NCBI GenBank assembly: GCA_037179385.1
Contig: CM074179.1
Coordinates: 2,418,001-2,482,000, forward strand
Direction: 5' to 3'
Origin: Holothuria scabra
Taxonomy: Eukaryota > Echinodermata > Holothuroidea > Aspidochirotida > Holothuriidae
Length of the DNA: 64,000 bases
The position numbers were made by a program, and so were the translations under genes. The stretch's first letter is position 1. Each line of letters opens with the position of its first letter. Below, in pieces: positions 48,101 through 63,100 of this stretch. The notes under the pieces are model-generated. The model ran no database searches and was not told the origin of the DNA. It saw only the letters and a program-made list of their open reading frames with translations.

Positions 48101-51100
48101 TCCAGTCAGATTTTTTATCACAATTCCTTTCACTTTTTTTATGAACAAAAATTGCCTAAATTTCCTACAAAATGCCATGACAGGTCTAGCCCATTGGCTT
48201 CTATTACCCTACCTGCCCATGGTCAGTCAGGGATGAATGCAAGTGACAAAGTAAGCTTGTCAACTGCCCCACCCGAAGGTGCTTCAGTTAGGTGCGCAAC
48301 TGACTTTGTTAGCTGGGCAACTGATTTAAGTGGCAAGCCTATGCCAAGTGAGAGGGAAGCTGGAGTCCCTGGAGAAAAACCCACGTACATCAAGCCGAAT
48401 TTGAACCCATGCACATGTGAAACACATTGATATACAGCACCTTGAATAGACCACTCAATGACCCTCAGGGAAGAAGAATCAAATCTACAGATTTGTTTAC
48501 CTTGTGGTTTCCTCTTCACAACTGTTTGGGGAGGCTCTCCTATAAAGGCCCAGAGTAGCTTTTCATTCTGTCATGAGTAACCTTCAACAATACAATACAA
48601 TATAAGGTTTATGTTAGCCAGGAAGTTCAGCTTCACAGTTTATTTGCTAAGAGGATTAGTTGTGGTTTTAAGTAGTTTTTGAAATCCAGCCAACTATGGG
48701 CATTCAAATTAATGACCAAAATTTTCCCAGAAGTTTCCCAGGTTTTCAAGTTTTACCACCTGTGAATGTGTTGCATTGTTTTTTTCTAAGAAGCTGAAAG
48801 CAACTGATATAATGTGTCTATAAAGTCGGATCTCCATCATAAATTTGACATTGCATCAATTATTTTTTCCTTTTCTTTTCAGAGTTGTTCAAAAGAACCT
48901 TGTATTTGTGGTGGGTCTTTCACAAAGGCTTGCTGATACTGAGGTAATTACATCATTTATTTTTTCATAAGTTACAATTAGCTGTAATGAGTAGCTTTAA
49001 TGATGTCACATTTATGATTTTGGTGCAGATGCCCACAATGTCCAGTCTGTTTTAGGATAAGTGTTTCTGTGATGAAAAGATTACATGCATTCTGGGAATC
49101 GATATGGAATACAAATCAAATGTTTGGGAAGCAATAACACAGTTGAAAATTGTGATATTAGTTGAAAAGATTGCACTTTGTAATTTTTTTTGTAGGGACC
49201 CTGTGAAAAGGAATGCTTGTACAGTATGCAGTTCAAAGGTTATATTATCAGGGAATCGGGCTGTATTATCAGCCTCTCACATGGAAGGCCTGGGTTTCAT
49301 TCCAGGTCAAGTCATACCAAAGACTCTAAAAATGGAACCTGCTGCTGTTGAGCGTGATGCTGCGCATAAGCAATGGAGTAGGGAAAACAAGCCAGTGAGC
49401 CACAACTGGAAAAAAGGCTGAGGCAGGCTCAACTATAACCAATTAACCAATAGGTTGGAAACTGGGCCGAAAAATTCCATCTAACTAACTAACTGTATTA
49501 TCCAACTAACACTGATGTCTGGTGGTAGTATTACACTGCTACAAGACTTGCAAAGCAGTTGTGTGATTCATGCTTGTAGTTGTTTTTGTGACTTGTGTAA
49601 GGACACTTTTTGAACAGCTTTTTTGTTCAACTTTTAAAATGTGTTACCCAGTGCACAAAGTTTCTTTTAGTTAGGGTTTTCTTTGTTTTAGAAATAGATT
49701 TTGTAAATGAGTTCAATGTAAAAGCATATTTTAGTGACTTTTCTTTCAAAATTTCTGAGTCTGATGGCAGATTGATATTTGTATGATGTTCAAAATTTAA
49801 GTCCTTACATTGTTGAACTTGTCATTGGTATGATGTTCTCTCCCATAATTTGTTCAGGCAATAGGCTGAAACTTTTGGCTGTACTTACATTGTTCAGGAA
49901 TGTTAAATGACAGTGAATAAGGTCATGCTTGTAGTATGACATCCTTCATGTACAACCTCCAACCTATAATTCATAAACTTGTTAAGAACTGAATTGATTT
50001 CCTCTTTCAACAGATTTTAAAGAAGCAGGAATATTTTGGAAAGTTTGGGAAAATATTGAAAGTGGTAATAAATCCCAACACCTCATATGCAGGTGCCCAG
50101 GGACCTAGTGCAAGTGCATATGTCACATATCAGAGGCAGGAGGATGCACTGAGAGCAATACAAGCTGTGAACAATGTACATGTAGATGGGAGGACATTAA
50201 AGGCATCCTTAGGCACAACAAAGTACTGCAGTCATTTTCTGAAGAACTCCCAATGTCCTAAACAGGTAAGCAAATGGTAAAAAAAACTGCAGGTTTACCT
50301 TTGGTCCTACTGGAAGAGGCATCGGCATGAACAGCAATAAATTCCAATGTAAATGATCTTGTGTAGGAAAAATCTTGAATCCCGGGAAATGCGCGAAGAT
50401 GCAATGTAGGCCTAGGCTTTTCTCCACAGTGTGTTCTTTATTGTTATAAAATAAGTCTATCAAGCAGAACATCTTGCAAAATACATACAAAACAGGTTGT
50501 CAATTTTCAGAAAATAAAAAAAAAAAGGAAAAAGAAAAAAAACATAAACAACATCTAGGAAAAGTAAAAGGAAGTGACCATTTGTTTATCAATAGTTTCT
50601 CACATGATGTCATAGGAGCCTGTCATGTGGTGTATTTCAGTCACGTTTGAGGGCGAGCCCTAGGTACAGACGTGCCCTCAGACATGACGTTGCTAATGGC
50701 TTGATGTCAGTGAGAACTATCTCTAGAAGACAGGCATTCCTTTATAAGTCAAAAAGAGAAGTGAACAGTGATCTTTCTAGTTAATTATAACTCACATATC
50801 TCCTTCATACAATCTCATTTGACAGGATTGTATGTACTTGCATGAATTGGGAGATGAAGCTGCCAGCTTTACTAAGGAGGATATGCAGCAAGGGTGAGTA
50901 CTTATTTCAGATCTTATTGATTTCTATGCTATCAGTGGTGTCAGTGTAATTCTTTGGAGTTTCTTAGTACATTGAAGTTTTATGAAAGCCATGTCTGAAT
51001 TTAGGGGTAAGAACACCTCCAATATACAGTTTACAAGAACAGCCTCTAATGCTAGCCAACTCTTAATAACTCTGCGGTTGGGGATCAACCAGAGTAAGGG

Positions 51101-54100
51101 GGGGGGGGTTAAAAAGCAAAATTTTTACACAAATTTGGGTGGCGGGTCCAATATACACCGCTTAAGAGGTGGGTGGAGGTTAGTGTTTGCACGGGTACCC
51201 GCCCGCCATCGTATTACCCGGTTCCAAATCTACTACCCGAATCTTAAAAAAAAATGCATGCAAAAGGTCATCACATTTACGCCATTGCCCACGGTAATGG
51301 ACTAAAATATTTTGCCAATTTGGTAAACATTCTCCGAGACTGAGAATGAAGAGAGCCCCTAGAAATTATGTGTAAGTTTGATAGTTGTCTGTACTTCGTT
51401 TCTGAAGTTGAAATTTTTATCAGCGTGCGGCCCAATCGCGCTATCGTCACGTAGTGGGTAACTTCTCACACATCACATGTATATTGCTTATAAACTTACT
51501 CGCAAGCAAGTTATCTGACGGCCGATTCAAAATCACATCATACTGTTTCACGCAGACATAGCAAGACATACTGTATCACCCCCGCCCAGCTCGCAAAGAC
51601 AGTGCCCATAACGTTCAGCATGCTAGGTAAACTGAGCCTTGCATGTATATACGATCTTATTATCAATACAGTATGCCACCTCGAGTATAATCCTCGAATA
51701 TTTCTTAATGGTTAAAGGTGTCAGTTTTACGCAAATCAACACTTTGCCGCTATCTGCAAAGTAAAACGACATCAATGTAAAAACACCGTAAACATGCACA
51801 ATTTTTTTTTTAAAATAGGCCAGTATATATTACGTTATTTTGCCCCAAAATGGCGCTCGAGCAGACTACGAAGTTATGTGTGAAAGCTATGTTACCGTGC
51901 CTGGATGTTGACACGAGGCTAGCCACGTAAGAACGTACATACCCCATTAGCGATAATTCCAACACACATTGCAAAGTAGTATGAGGGAAGTTCACAAACA
52001 TGACGTCATTTGTTTACAATCAGTAATTTTTGACGTGCAAGAAAATACCATAATACAGGGCTCTGATTAGTTGATATTTTTAAATCAGTGGTTTAAAAGG
52101 AGAAGCTTCGAGCTCTTACTCTGCTGGCTTTTCGAGTAGGAAAGCGTCCCAAAATTCAATATCAAATTGATATAGGCCTTGGAAAGTACAATTTTCTTAT
52201 TTGACTGTTTTCTGTTACGTTTTTTTTTTACTTGTCATTTTGATCTAAAACAAAATGAGACGATTAAACCTTCTAACAAATCAAATGTTTCTGAACTTGG
52301 GAACTGTGATCGCTATACCTATCCAATACAGATGTTAATGTTACCATGCATATGTCTTATGGAGTATGCCTTACAAAATGCTCATATCTTTTAGTCACCG
52401 TATGTAACACCGGGTAACCCAGGTACCTGACGGGTATGGCGATCGGGTACCCGGGTCCTAATTTTTAGTACCTGTGCAAACACTAGTGGAGATGGAGTTT
52501 TATAAATAAAACAAAAAGGAGATACCTGGGCTCCCTACATCTGAACAGGCATTATCTTAGTCAAAGTAACTCAGGGTATACACCTACCCTAATTGAGTTA
52601 TTACCTCATAAGTTTGGAGAGATTTATGTGAATTTTGTGAATAAGGCATTAGAGGGGCCATCCCCAAGCCGTTGGAAATTTTATTTGTAGAAATATGAGT
52701 ACTGTGCTATTCCAAAAATCACTCTGTGTTTATAGTCATTTAGCTTGATGAATGTACTAAAATTGTAAAGTTCTTTTCATGCATGTATGTTAATGAAAAG
52801 TACCTGCATTGGATATCATGTTTTATTTTTTTAACCTCTGACTGAAGGGTTATTGAATTTGGCAGCATAAACTAGTATTGAAGAGATCTGTTATAATATG
52901 AGTTTACGATATTCTGACCCCATTCCAAAATTGCGACCTCTGAGGTGAATTGGGGTTATTACCAAAGTACAGAGGAAAGCAATTGTTTGTATCTGCTAAG
53001 TGTTTCCTGCTTTGGTCATTGTGTTTGCAATTTTGGCTCAATTTTCTTTTCTCATGTTCTGCAGACCCTTTGAGTGACATGTTTTAGCCTGTTTCCACTG
53101 CATGGTTTTTCTGCAAAACCGTAATTTACCATTGTGATATGTATTGTTTCGCTGTTATTTCTGCATCCTGGAATAGCACCTTATAAACCAAATGGTGTGT
53201 AATTTATTTTGGACATAGAATGGGCTTGAAGAGGAGATATTCTTACATATGCACCCTCTTGGGGTATAGGGAATCCAAATTTGGTGGACTATGCACAAAA
53301 ACATAGTATTTCGTAGAACCCACACATACTGTGTGTACGTAATATAATGTGTAGCTCATTATGCTGGGATAGACACTTTTCATGTGGCAAAAGGGTTCAG
53401 ATGTAGGTCAGTTTGATAGGGCTTCATACCTATAGAGGCTTATAACCTTCTGGTTTTATCTAGTGGTTCTCTAAAATGTAGGAGTTGTAAGGAGTGATAA
53501 AAAGTATGTGGGGGGAAGAAAAATGAATGTGGGAATGTCACTTTTAGGTTGCTGTGGGTGAAGATAAATCTTTGTAAAATCTGGCCTACCTTTAATCCAG
53601 TTTATTTTCTTGTTTACCTTCACTGTGTTATGTATGACAGGAAACATCAAGAGTATGAACAGAAACTGCTGCAAGATGTGTTTAAAGGGTCAACTCATTC
53701 TACATCAGCGAGTGCATCAGGGGGTGGGACAAATCACACACAACCACAGACAAATCATAACACAGTTACCACAGATGGCCAATCAGAGACATGCAGAGAA
53801 GAAAGTATAAATAGGTAAGACTATTAAACCAATTCAGGGTCCGCAGGTGCTCACTAAAGTGAACTGCTTGGACCTGTTTCTTTTGCTAGTGTGTGTTTTC
53901 CATGAATTATGCCTAAGGTATGCAAGGCAGAAAGAGTTCAAGAAAATTCCTGATATCAGGAAATTGGAAGTCTGGAGCAAAATTATCAGGAAATATGTTT
54001 TCTTTGTGACAGTAATGGATGAAAAACTTAGGAAATTGACTACTGCCATGCTTGCATCTCTGGGTCTGTCTTGTACTTCAGTTGTTGTCAATTTGTGCAG

Positions 54101-57100
54101 TGACTGGTCACCTAAACAGTTTTCATTTTGACTAAGTTGAATATGCTTCTGTGAGGTGGTGTAGCAGATGGGGGGGGGGGGGTCAGATAACTAGCCATCT
54201 TAGCTCTTAGGGAAAATTTGCTGTTGCTTCCACATTTTTTACGAAACTTAGGGTTGAAAGAAGCAGTTTCCTTTATCAGAAATTGAAACAAGTTATTTCT
54301 TCCAAATCATCAAGCCATAGCCTAAGAGGCAAGGAAAAGGCCCACTCCTGAAAATTTTGTGGTATACAATACAATATTCATTTGTGACATTTTGTGAGTC
54401 CTTTAAAATCTCCATTCATGATCTATGTCATGAGAGCAAGTATACCGACTAAACATACTAAGCTACTATAAAATGTACAGCTATTGGCATGCTTTACCAT
54501 TTGTTAAACTGCATATATATATTTTATTTTTACCAGGGTAAAACAGTCTTCACCCCCGCTGCTATCACAGTCCCCACAGAACGATTCAAAAGACCCCTGG
54601 CCATCATTATTGAAGGAACAATCTAATGGTATGCACACTAATGGTGGTCAAGACTTGACCCCTCCATCTTCAAGGTAAGTGTTGTGATGCAGGGGTATTA
54701 GACTTAGTTGGATGAGGTTGTACAACAGTTTCTAGCAAATTGGTTTAAGTCAAGCCACCCATTTCTGGCTCATTAATCAAGAGGAGACGAAGCAACCATT
54801 GCTGTCCAGCCTTCTTTGCTTTGACTTTGTTCCTTTGAAAAAGTTTTCCCCGAGGAGCTAAGGGTGTTTGTGCCCTTTCATAATATTATTTCTGGGTAAT
54901 GTGATTTAGTTCTTGAATTTTGGCTGTAGTACACCCATTTTGCCAAGCCTTGGTCCCTTATCTTTATTCAGCCGAATGCTTATTACGTGGGGCTTTCAAA
55001 TTGGTATTGTATGTTTTGGTAATGAAATATTGTTATGGCCTCAAGGCATCTCTACAAAGTGTGTATCAAAAAGGGCTAGTTTAAAGTCAGGACTGGAAGT
55101 AAGTTATCAATACTGTAAGATCATTTTAGCAGTAGCTTTAAGTCCCTATATGTGTGTCTCACATGGCATCAAGGCTAAAAAAATATTTCTTATATATATA
55201 TGGTTAGTTGTATTTTTCTAACAAGGGCAGGAAGGAGTAGCTCTTTTATTAAAGTGTGAATCAGCTTTAGTACTTTGAAAACACTTGCTAGATACTATTT
55301 TTCCTCTAGACATTGAAACAAAGGCAGCTCAAGAGCTTAAAGTTGTGACCTGTTGTACATGGTCCAACATTTCCTGTCAAGCAATTTTTAAGACACAAAT
55401 AATTCTGATATCAAACTAAACAACATTAAAGCAAACTTTTAGCTAATTCTCACAAATTTATTTCATTTTGTTTTGTGTCCAGGTATCAGGCAGTGATCAC
55501 TTTAGCCTTAAATTTTGAAAAAAAAAAAAAAAATCCAGCATTATCTAGATTAACTTATGTCCATGATGATAGTTGGTTTCCATGGTGATGGTTGGTTTCC
55601 ATGGGGATAGTTCGGTTTATTTAGTTTGTATAAATCTGTCCTTAGTTCATTCTTTTGTTTCCCTTTTTTTGTTTTTCAGGGAACCATTGTCAGAATCAGT
55701 GGCTATACCCATCAGGCCCACATCAGATATCCCCAGACAATCGCAGTCTCACACCCCAGATATTCCTATCATATCTAATAGTCCATTACTATCTAGCAGT
55801 GAGAATTCCCTGTCACCAGTTGGGGACCAGGGAGTTGCCCAGCAACATGCTATGAAGTCACTCTTTGAAGAAAAAGATACATCGTCGTCCTTTTTCAGTG
55901 GTGGCCAGTTCATGCCAACAGTCACAAACACACAACAACCTCCGCCACCGGGATTAGGCAATGCTCATCCTCTCTCAGCATTCAATGGTAGGTTGCTTGT
56001 TTCAGGTACTTGTGTCTTACTCAAACAGAGTCACTGAGACCTTACATTTTGACTCGTAATGTGTCACACTCTCTCACAATCTCTTGAGACATGTATATTA
56101 TGCAATACATCATATTCCACGGTAAGGTTAATGTTCATGTAGAGTTGCGGCTAGGTTAGAAGGTCTGAAGACTTATTATATTTCATGATATACTGTAATG
56201 ACTGGATGATCACCGTGCGTGTAACATCATGGACTTGTGTTGGGTCCGGTTTGAAAACTGACATCAGTTATGTAATTCTGATATTCCTCATAGATTTTCA
56301 TACAAATTGCAGTGTGTTAAATTGGTACATATGAACACCCACACCAAAGAAATTGTCAGTAAACGAAATGTTTAAGCCACAGAAAGGGAGCAAGTAATGA
56401 TCCTTGCTTGTAACCCAGAAATATAGTGCACATTTTAATAGTGCATTGCAGTGTTGAAACCCATGTCCCTCTTTTTGTGGCAAGTCAGCAACTATACACT
56501 CATTTTAACAAACTTGACCCAAGTACTTTTGAGTCTGTGTGTTTTTTCAATGGGGGAAATTTTTTCAAAAAATTTTGTTAAGTTAGGAAAGTTGGCAAGT
56601 TTTGACTCAGGTTATGACTTGATTAATTACAAAGTTCTCGGGTTTATTTTATTGTGTAGCCAGATTGCTTAATTGGATCAATCAAATTGTAACTTTATAT
56701 TGTCTATGTACAGATACAGATTCAGTTCAGCTTCACAGCAGTGACATGTGTTAAGGCTAACAGAATTTTAACAGGCCCATCTAAACCTTCAGAACAAATA
56801 TCTCTTAGGCTTAAAAATTCATGTGACTGACCTGGTTTTACATCCAGTTAAAGAAATAATAAGTTAACATTTGTCCGTAGCATCTCAACCATTGTGGTCT
56901 CGCTAACACTGAAAATAGACTTGAAATTGTTGGAAGGCTATTTGCTTCACTTCATCATAGGTCTTTGTATCTTAAAACCATTACATGTCGGTGTCGCTCA
57001 TCGAGTTTTTGATACAGTAATTTTCATGATTTTTTTTTTTTTTGCAGGTTGGGGTGAAGGCCTTGGGGGTCTTAGCAATGATATTCTTCCAGTAGATACA

Positions 57101-60100
57101 CAGACAGATTGGCAGGCAGCATTTGGATTTGATTCAGAGGAGAAAGATCCTAAAGATGATGACTTGGGTAAGTCTAGAGGATGGATGAATTAGAGAAGCT
57201 AGTGATGCCAGCCATTAGTGGAGTCCAATAGACTTAAATATCCTTCACTTTGTCTATATGCAATTCTTAACCCTTACTAGCCAGCCATTAGTGGAGTCCA
57301 ATAGATTTAAATGTCCTTCACTTTGTCTATATGCAATTCTTAACCCTTACTAGCCAGCCATTAGTGGAGTCCAATAGACTTAAATATCCTTCACTTTGTC
57401 TATATGCAATTCTTAACCCTTACTAGCCAGCCATTAGTGGAGTCCAATAGACTTAATTATCCTTCACTTTGTCTATATGCAATTCTTAACCCTTACTTTT
57501 AAGTGAATTAAGATGGAGTTTTTGTCTGCGACCTTCTGTGACACATATTAACATAGAATTGGAAAGATTTAAGCTGATGGACCCCAGTTATGATAGACCT
57601 TCACTTGATTGTTTAGATTTGTCTATAGTTGTGCAGTTTTATAATTCTGGCATAAGTGCTGTGATTTTCTAAACCTAATTTTAGTGCCTAATTGTCTACT
57701 AGCAAAGTAGAAATAGTAATTTGTTGTGCTTTTAAGACAGAGGGTGTCTGCTTGCAGCATTTTTTTTTTCTACTTATGAGGGGAATCACACAATGCTTTG
57801 GAATATACCTTGGGTATGAAAAGGAAAGTCTGCATAGGTGATGCAGATTCTGTTTCACTGGTATTTCTTGGAATCATTTTGATTTTTCTTTCAGGTTTTG
57901 ATCCATGGAACGAATCCAGTAAAGGTCTTGCAGCTCTTCTAGAGACAGAATTACAACTCTCATCAGAAGAACAAAAACCTCCTGTACCCCCAGTTAGCAA
58001 TACTTTCAGTAAGCCCAGCTCCTTCAGTGCAATGATGACACAGCCACCTCCAGGCTTTGTCTTACCGCCAAATCATGTTTTACCGTTTTCTGGTGCAAAT
58101 CGACAACCTCCGAGGCAAGGTATGTATCCTCAATGTTCAGAACAATTTTATGAACATTGAGTAAGTACTTTTTAACCCCTTGTTGATTGAATTTATGTTA
58201 CGTAAGGTCTGAAGTCTACCTTGAAAGTTCCCCTGAAAAAGGCAAAAAACATTTATTGGCCAGTTTCGTGGATTAGTTGACATAGATTTGTACAGGTCGA
58301 CAATAGTGACACCTGTTTAACTGTGATGGCCAAGTAACTTCTCAAATCCATTTTCCAAGAAATTCATAGTTATTAAATGTTTCTATTACAGAAAGTATTA
58401 ATGTGTATATTTAATAGCAATAAAAATCCTTTTAAAGATCAGTGCATAGATAAAGTATGCACTACAGGTCATCACCAGGGTTTGAAGGAATGTTCACTTG
58501 CTAGGAAGGGAGTAGAACTATTTCCAAGAAGTGGGTAAAACTATTTCCCTAGAAGGAAATAAAACTATTTCCTAGGCAGAAAGTGAAACCATTTTCCAGG
58601 AAGGATGTAAAATATCCCACAATGCTTTCCATATTTTCATGTGTAAAGAAAGGTAACTTCCTTCCAGTTTGCCATAACTTCCCACTAGATGTCCAAATTT
58701 CCCAGGAAGGAGACTCTAAGCTTCCCAACTTTTCCACTTTGGTCATCTTGTCTTAACTTAAGCATAAAAAAGTTTTGCATGCTGTAAAATGAAGTGAGGA
58801 AGTAACCATCATCTCTCCTCATCCTCCTTGCCATATCAGGCATGAGATAATTCCTCTGTTTAGAGGAAATTCCCTTTTTTTATTAATTTTCATCTGTTTT
58901 TTATTCATTCCTCTTTTTTGTGCCAAATACCCCAAAGGTTTCTGTGATAAATGTCTTATAAATCTATTAAACTTGTACCAACAGCCCTCCAAGTTCTGTC
59001 CAATCAGAAGTACATATTATAATGACTGCAATAACACTAAGGTCCCTTAAGCTTGTCCCTTTCCCCCTAGCCCAGATGTCTGCCTCTCAATTTCGTCTTT
59101 TTTCAAGGGGTCTCAGGCTCATTTCCTCTTTTTTAGAAGTCTCAGGATCATCCCTGCCATATAGAAGAGTATGGTAGTCATGTCATGGTAGGTAACAGCG
59201 CTCTTCTGCGGATATAAAATTGACGTAGAACCTAACTGTCCTGTCTTAACCAAAATTGACATTATAGCTACAAACTTGGGGATGTTTACAAAGGAATTGG
59301 TTGTTTTCCTACCTGACCAGAATCACAATTAAGTTAGAGATGTTCACAAATCTTTTATAAACTGCATTCATTTTCCCTTTGCTTCTCCAGAGATTGGAGG
59401 CAGCAAAATGTTCACATGGATGCAAGTCGGCCCTCCTGGTATGGGACAGCCCCTCATGTTTCCATCATTACCCCCCTCATCAACTCTGCCCGGTCATGAT
59501 CATCTACACAGTCATCACATGAGATATCCCCCACATATGCAACAGACCAGCCAACAGAAGTTAATCCCAAATTTTCAGGTAACACTATGGAAGGAAGCAT
59601 TTTAGTTCATTTACTATCTTTTGGTTGGTGTAGTGGTTTTAAAGAGAAATATTGAGTTTGTTTTACAAGAAAATTTAAAGAGTGATAAATAATTACAAAT
59701 ATGGCAGTTTAGTACCATTTTTTCAAGAAATAACTTTCTCCCAGGTAGAAATTCAGTTGTTTGTCGCTCAAGAATAATTTGTTCATCCACACTTTCAACA
59801 TTTCAAAAGATGCAACTTCCATAACTCTCCCTGTGCATAATAATTTGAGGGGATGAAGCTATTGCTGGGGTTTATTGTTGAGACTGAATGATTTGAAAAT
59901 GACTAGAGCTATTTACTTTTAATGCTAAGTTGGAGCATTTCATATGCAATATATCCCTTTAAGCAACAAGGGTATACAGGATAGAAATGTCCTCTTACAA
60001 ATTTCTAAATTTTCCTCAATTTTGAATGGATTATATATCTAGCAATTTTCTGATATTGAAATAATATTATTTTCGTTTTTATACATACACACATAGGTTA

Positions 60101-63100
60101 GGGAAAGGGGGTAATGAAAAACAGGATGAGGGTGACAAAAAGTAGGAAACAGGCCTGTTCAAAACTTCTCGCGAGTTTGTCATTGGGTAGTAATATTTTC
60201 AAGAGGGCAAGCTTTATTTACTCTAGGCCTTATCAGTTTGGTGAGTGACTCCTAGGCTTCTTCAAGTTTGTATGCTATTGCTTACAAGTTAGTAATATTT
60301 CATTCAAGAAAGTTAATTTTTGATCCCACTGGTTCTACTAGCCAGTTTAAATTGATAGCACCCTGATGAATGTTTGTGAGCATTTAGTGTGTTTCATTGT
60401 CTGATTTCCAAATTGGAGACCACATGATGTCTGAGTAGGTAATGTCTTTAAAAGGATACTTTTTGCTGACATCATTAGCCATAAGTATGGTTGGTAAGTA
60501 TAAAGTGATTTATATTTAATGAAATCATCAACTCCTATTGGTCCAGTATGGTCAAGTGTCCATGCATTATCCTGAGATAAACTCACATTTATTATAAATA
60601 TATCTTTAGCTGCTCCTTTTTACTTGGGGTTGTGCTGTTTTAAATTCAGTTATTTATAAATGAAATTCCAATATCCTATCCTCTTTTAAATCAAAATATT
60701 TTCTGGTGGTCTTAAAGCTAATACTGGATGCACTCTGGTTGTGCCCTTGTGTTTTGCAAGCATTAAACCTCTGATCATGAATTATCCTGTTTTAATGCAT
60801 GGCCCCTGTTGTTTAAATTATTTTCATTTCTTCTCAGCCAATGCACCAACAGCCACAGCAGCCACAGCAACAGCCAGCAACAGACAGACAAAGTATCAAA
60901 TCAGAACAAGATTATTTGAGAGAATTACTCCCAAACATAAACATTCGATTTGACAAACCGGATTTTACAGAATTGTATTCAAGAGAGAGCACACATTACC
61001 TGACAACAAATGGTACAGGTGAGTTCTTTTGGGAGATGGCTGGGATGGGCTGTGTATTGTACAACAAATGAAAGAGAAAAGAAAAGTCCCCTGCCACTTA
61101 CCCAATGAATGTCAATGCTATCATTGTCAACTGCATGATGAACCTGTGTAGGAAATTCTGTGCCAGAAATGTTTTATGGATTAAGAGAGTGTACAACACT
61201 GTTTCCCCTTGAAGGAATCCTTGTGGAACAGTTGAAGTTGATGGTGCTGTTTGTAGTGTACATCAAAGATATTATAAAGGTAGATACCAAACTCCTATCC
61301 CTACATTGTTAGACGCGCTGACTCCTCACGGACGCTAAATCGGAGGGGTGGAAGCGTTCATTTGACATGCGCAAAGTTCTTTTCGATCATCTGAGTACAC
61401 AATCATGTATGCGTAAAAAAATGTCCATTGTGACGAAATGGCAGCGATGCGTGCATTTTCAAAGCAAGTTCTGTACGCGCACAATTTCTCCGTGTGAAGT
61501 CTGGAATAATTGAATCGTACTTCCCCGTGCTTGGACAAAGAACGCAGTAGTTGATTTTGTGCTGTAAGCGTGTACGAATGTAAGCGCTTGCACAGATGTG
61601 CGCTTGTGAAGATATCATAGAAACTGACCAATCAGTAAGTCAATAAACTTCAAACCAGGCGTTGTGCTTTAATGTTCAAATGTTCTTAAGCAGAAAACCT
61701 CGAAGAAGCCTAAAACTGTTTCATGTAAGTGAACTTTTTGAAGAATGGAGTTTACAAGAATTGCAATGTTTTAAACTCACTCATATTTATACTACTGGAA
61801 GATATCAATTTGCTTGTTGGCCCACAAAAAGACTGATCAGTGATCAGCACTTCCGCCCCTCCGATTCGGCATCCGTGAGGAGTCACCGCACCATTTTAAG
61901 TTTGGTATCTATGTTTATAATATTAGAACATTAGAATATCATCTGCTGTAACATATGTATTGTGTACATATGAAGTAACGTGTAAATGGGTGTCTTATTA
62001 GTAACGTCTTACAAAGCATTTTGTTCCTTGTTTGGTTTTCGCCCCTCGGCTCTTCGCCAGAGAGTGGAGGGGACTTTTAGAAAAAAGAATTTTGTTCATT
62101 CAGGCTGAAATGATCCTGCCTTAAATTTTGTCTTCAAAACCTCACTTATCTGTTGCCTAAGTGTGGTATGTCAAGTTTCTCATTTCACCACCAGAGATCT
62201 ATTATTATGATAACATGTATTTGCAAATAATACAGTTGTTCTGTATGGTGTTTTGTGGAAGCAGCAAGGTGAATCTAGGAAAGGGGGAAGGAGAAGGATA
62301 AAACCAAATTATTGATAATTAAGTTATAAGCATGGAGAATATATACCACAAATAGCTTTACCAAAGCCTTTTGTTTTCTTCCATTGTACAGTTTGCAAAG
62401 GTTTCTATCTATTGTTCAGTGTTGAGCATAGTCGTAAACTGAACTTCACTTATTCAAGTAAATGGATAAACAGTATATCACACTTCAAAGTGATATCTCA
62501 TCCTCTCAGGAGACCGACTTCACAGTCAAGTGGTTAGAGCATAAGAAGGTGCAGTCAGTATGTCTGGAGTTTGACTCCTGGCCAGGTCATTTTGAAGACT
62601 TTAAAAAATCTACCTTCTGCCATTGTGCTTTTCGATCATAAGCAGTTGAGTTAGGAGTGGGAAAAACCAGCCAGTTGGTCACAACTAGAAATATGGCTGA
62701 ATATCACTATATATATAACCAATTGATTAGAAACTTATGCATAAAACCTTATCTCACTAACTCAACTGCTCTGAGTGTAACCAACATATATGTTTCATCC
62801 TACAGCAAATGGTAGCATGTGGGGCAGTCATTCTTTGCATATCCCAGACCCTGCAATTGTCAGCATAAACGCTACAGCAGCAACAACCCCTAGTCCGAAA
62901 CCTACAGAAAAGTTAGAAAGTAAGTATTATTATTACAAGTATTAAAATTAGCATTATGTAGAAAAAATGTCTCAAACTTCTGCATACCTTTTCAAAATGT
63001 AAAAGATGTTCTCTTCGTTTAGTGAAATGGTTTCTTCCAGGAATAATTGGTGTGGTACATTAGCGTAAAGGGAAATACTGTGTTTAATACACTCAAGCAT

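Noticed and set aside
47981..48519. Overlapping open frames on both strands
   Set aside because: They cover a SINE-like repeat and a CNOT4 intron, and show no conserved domain.
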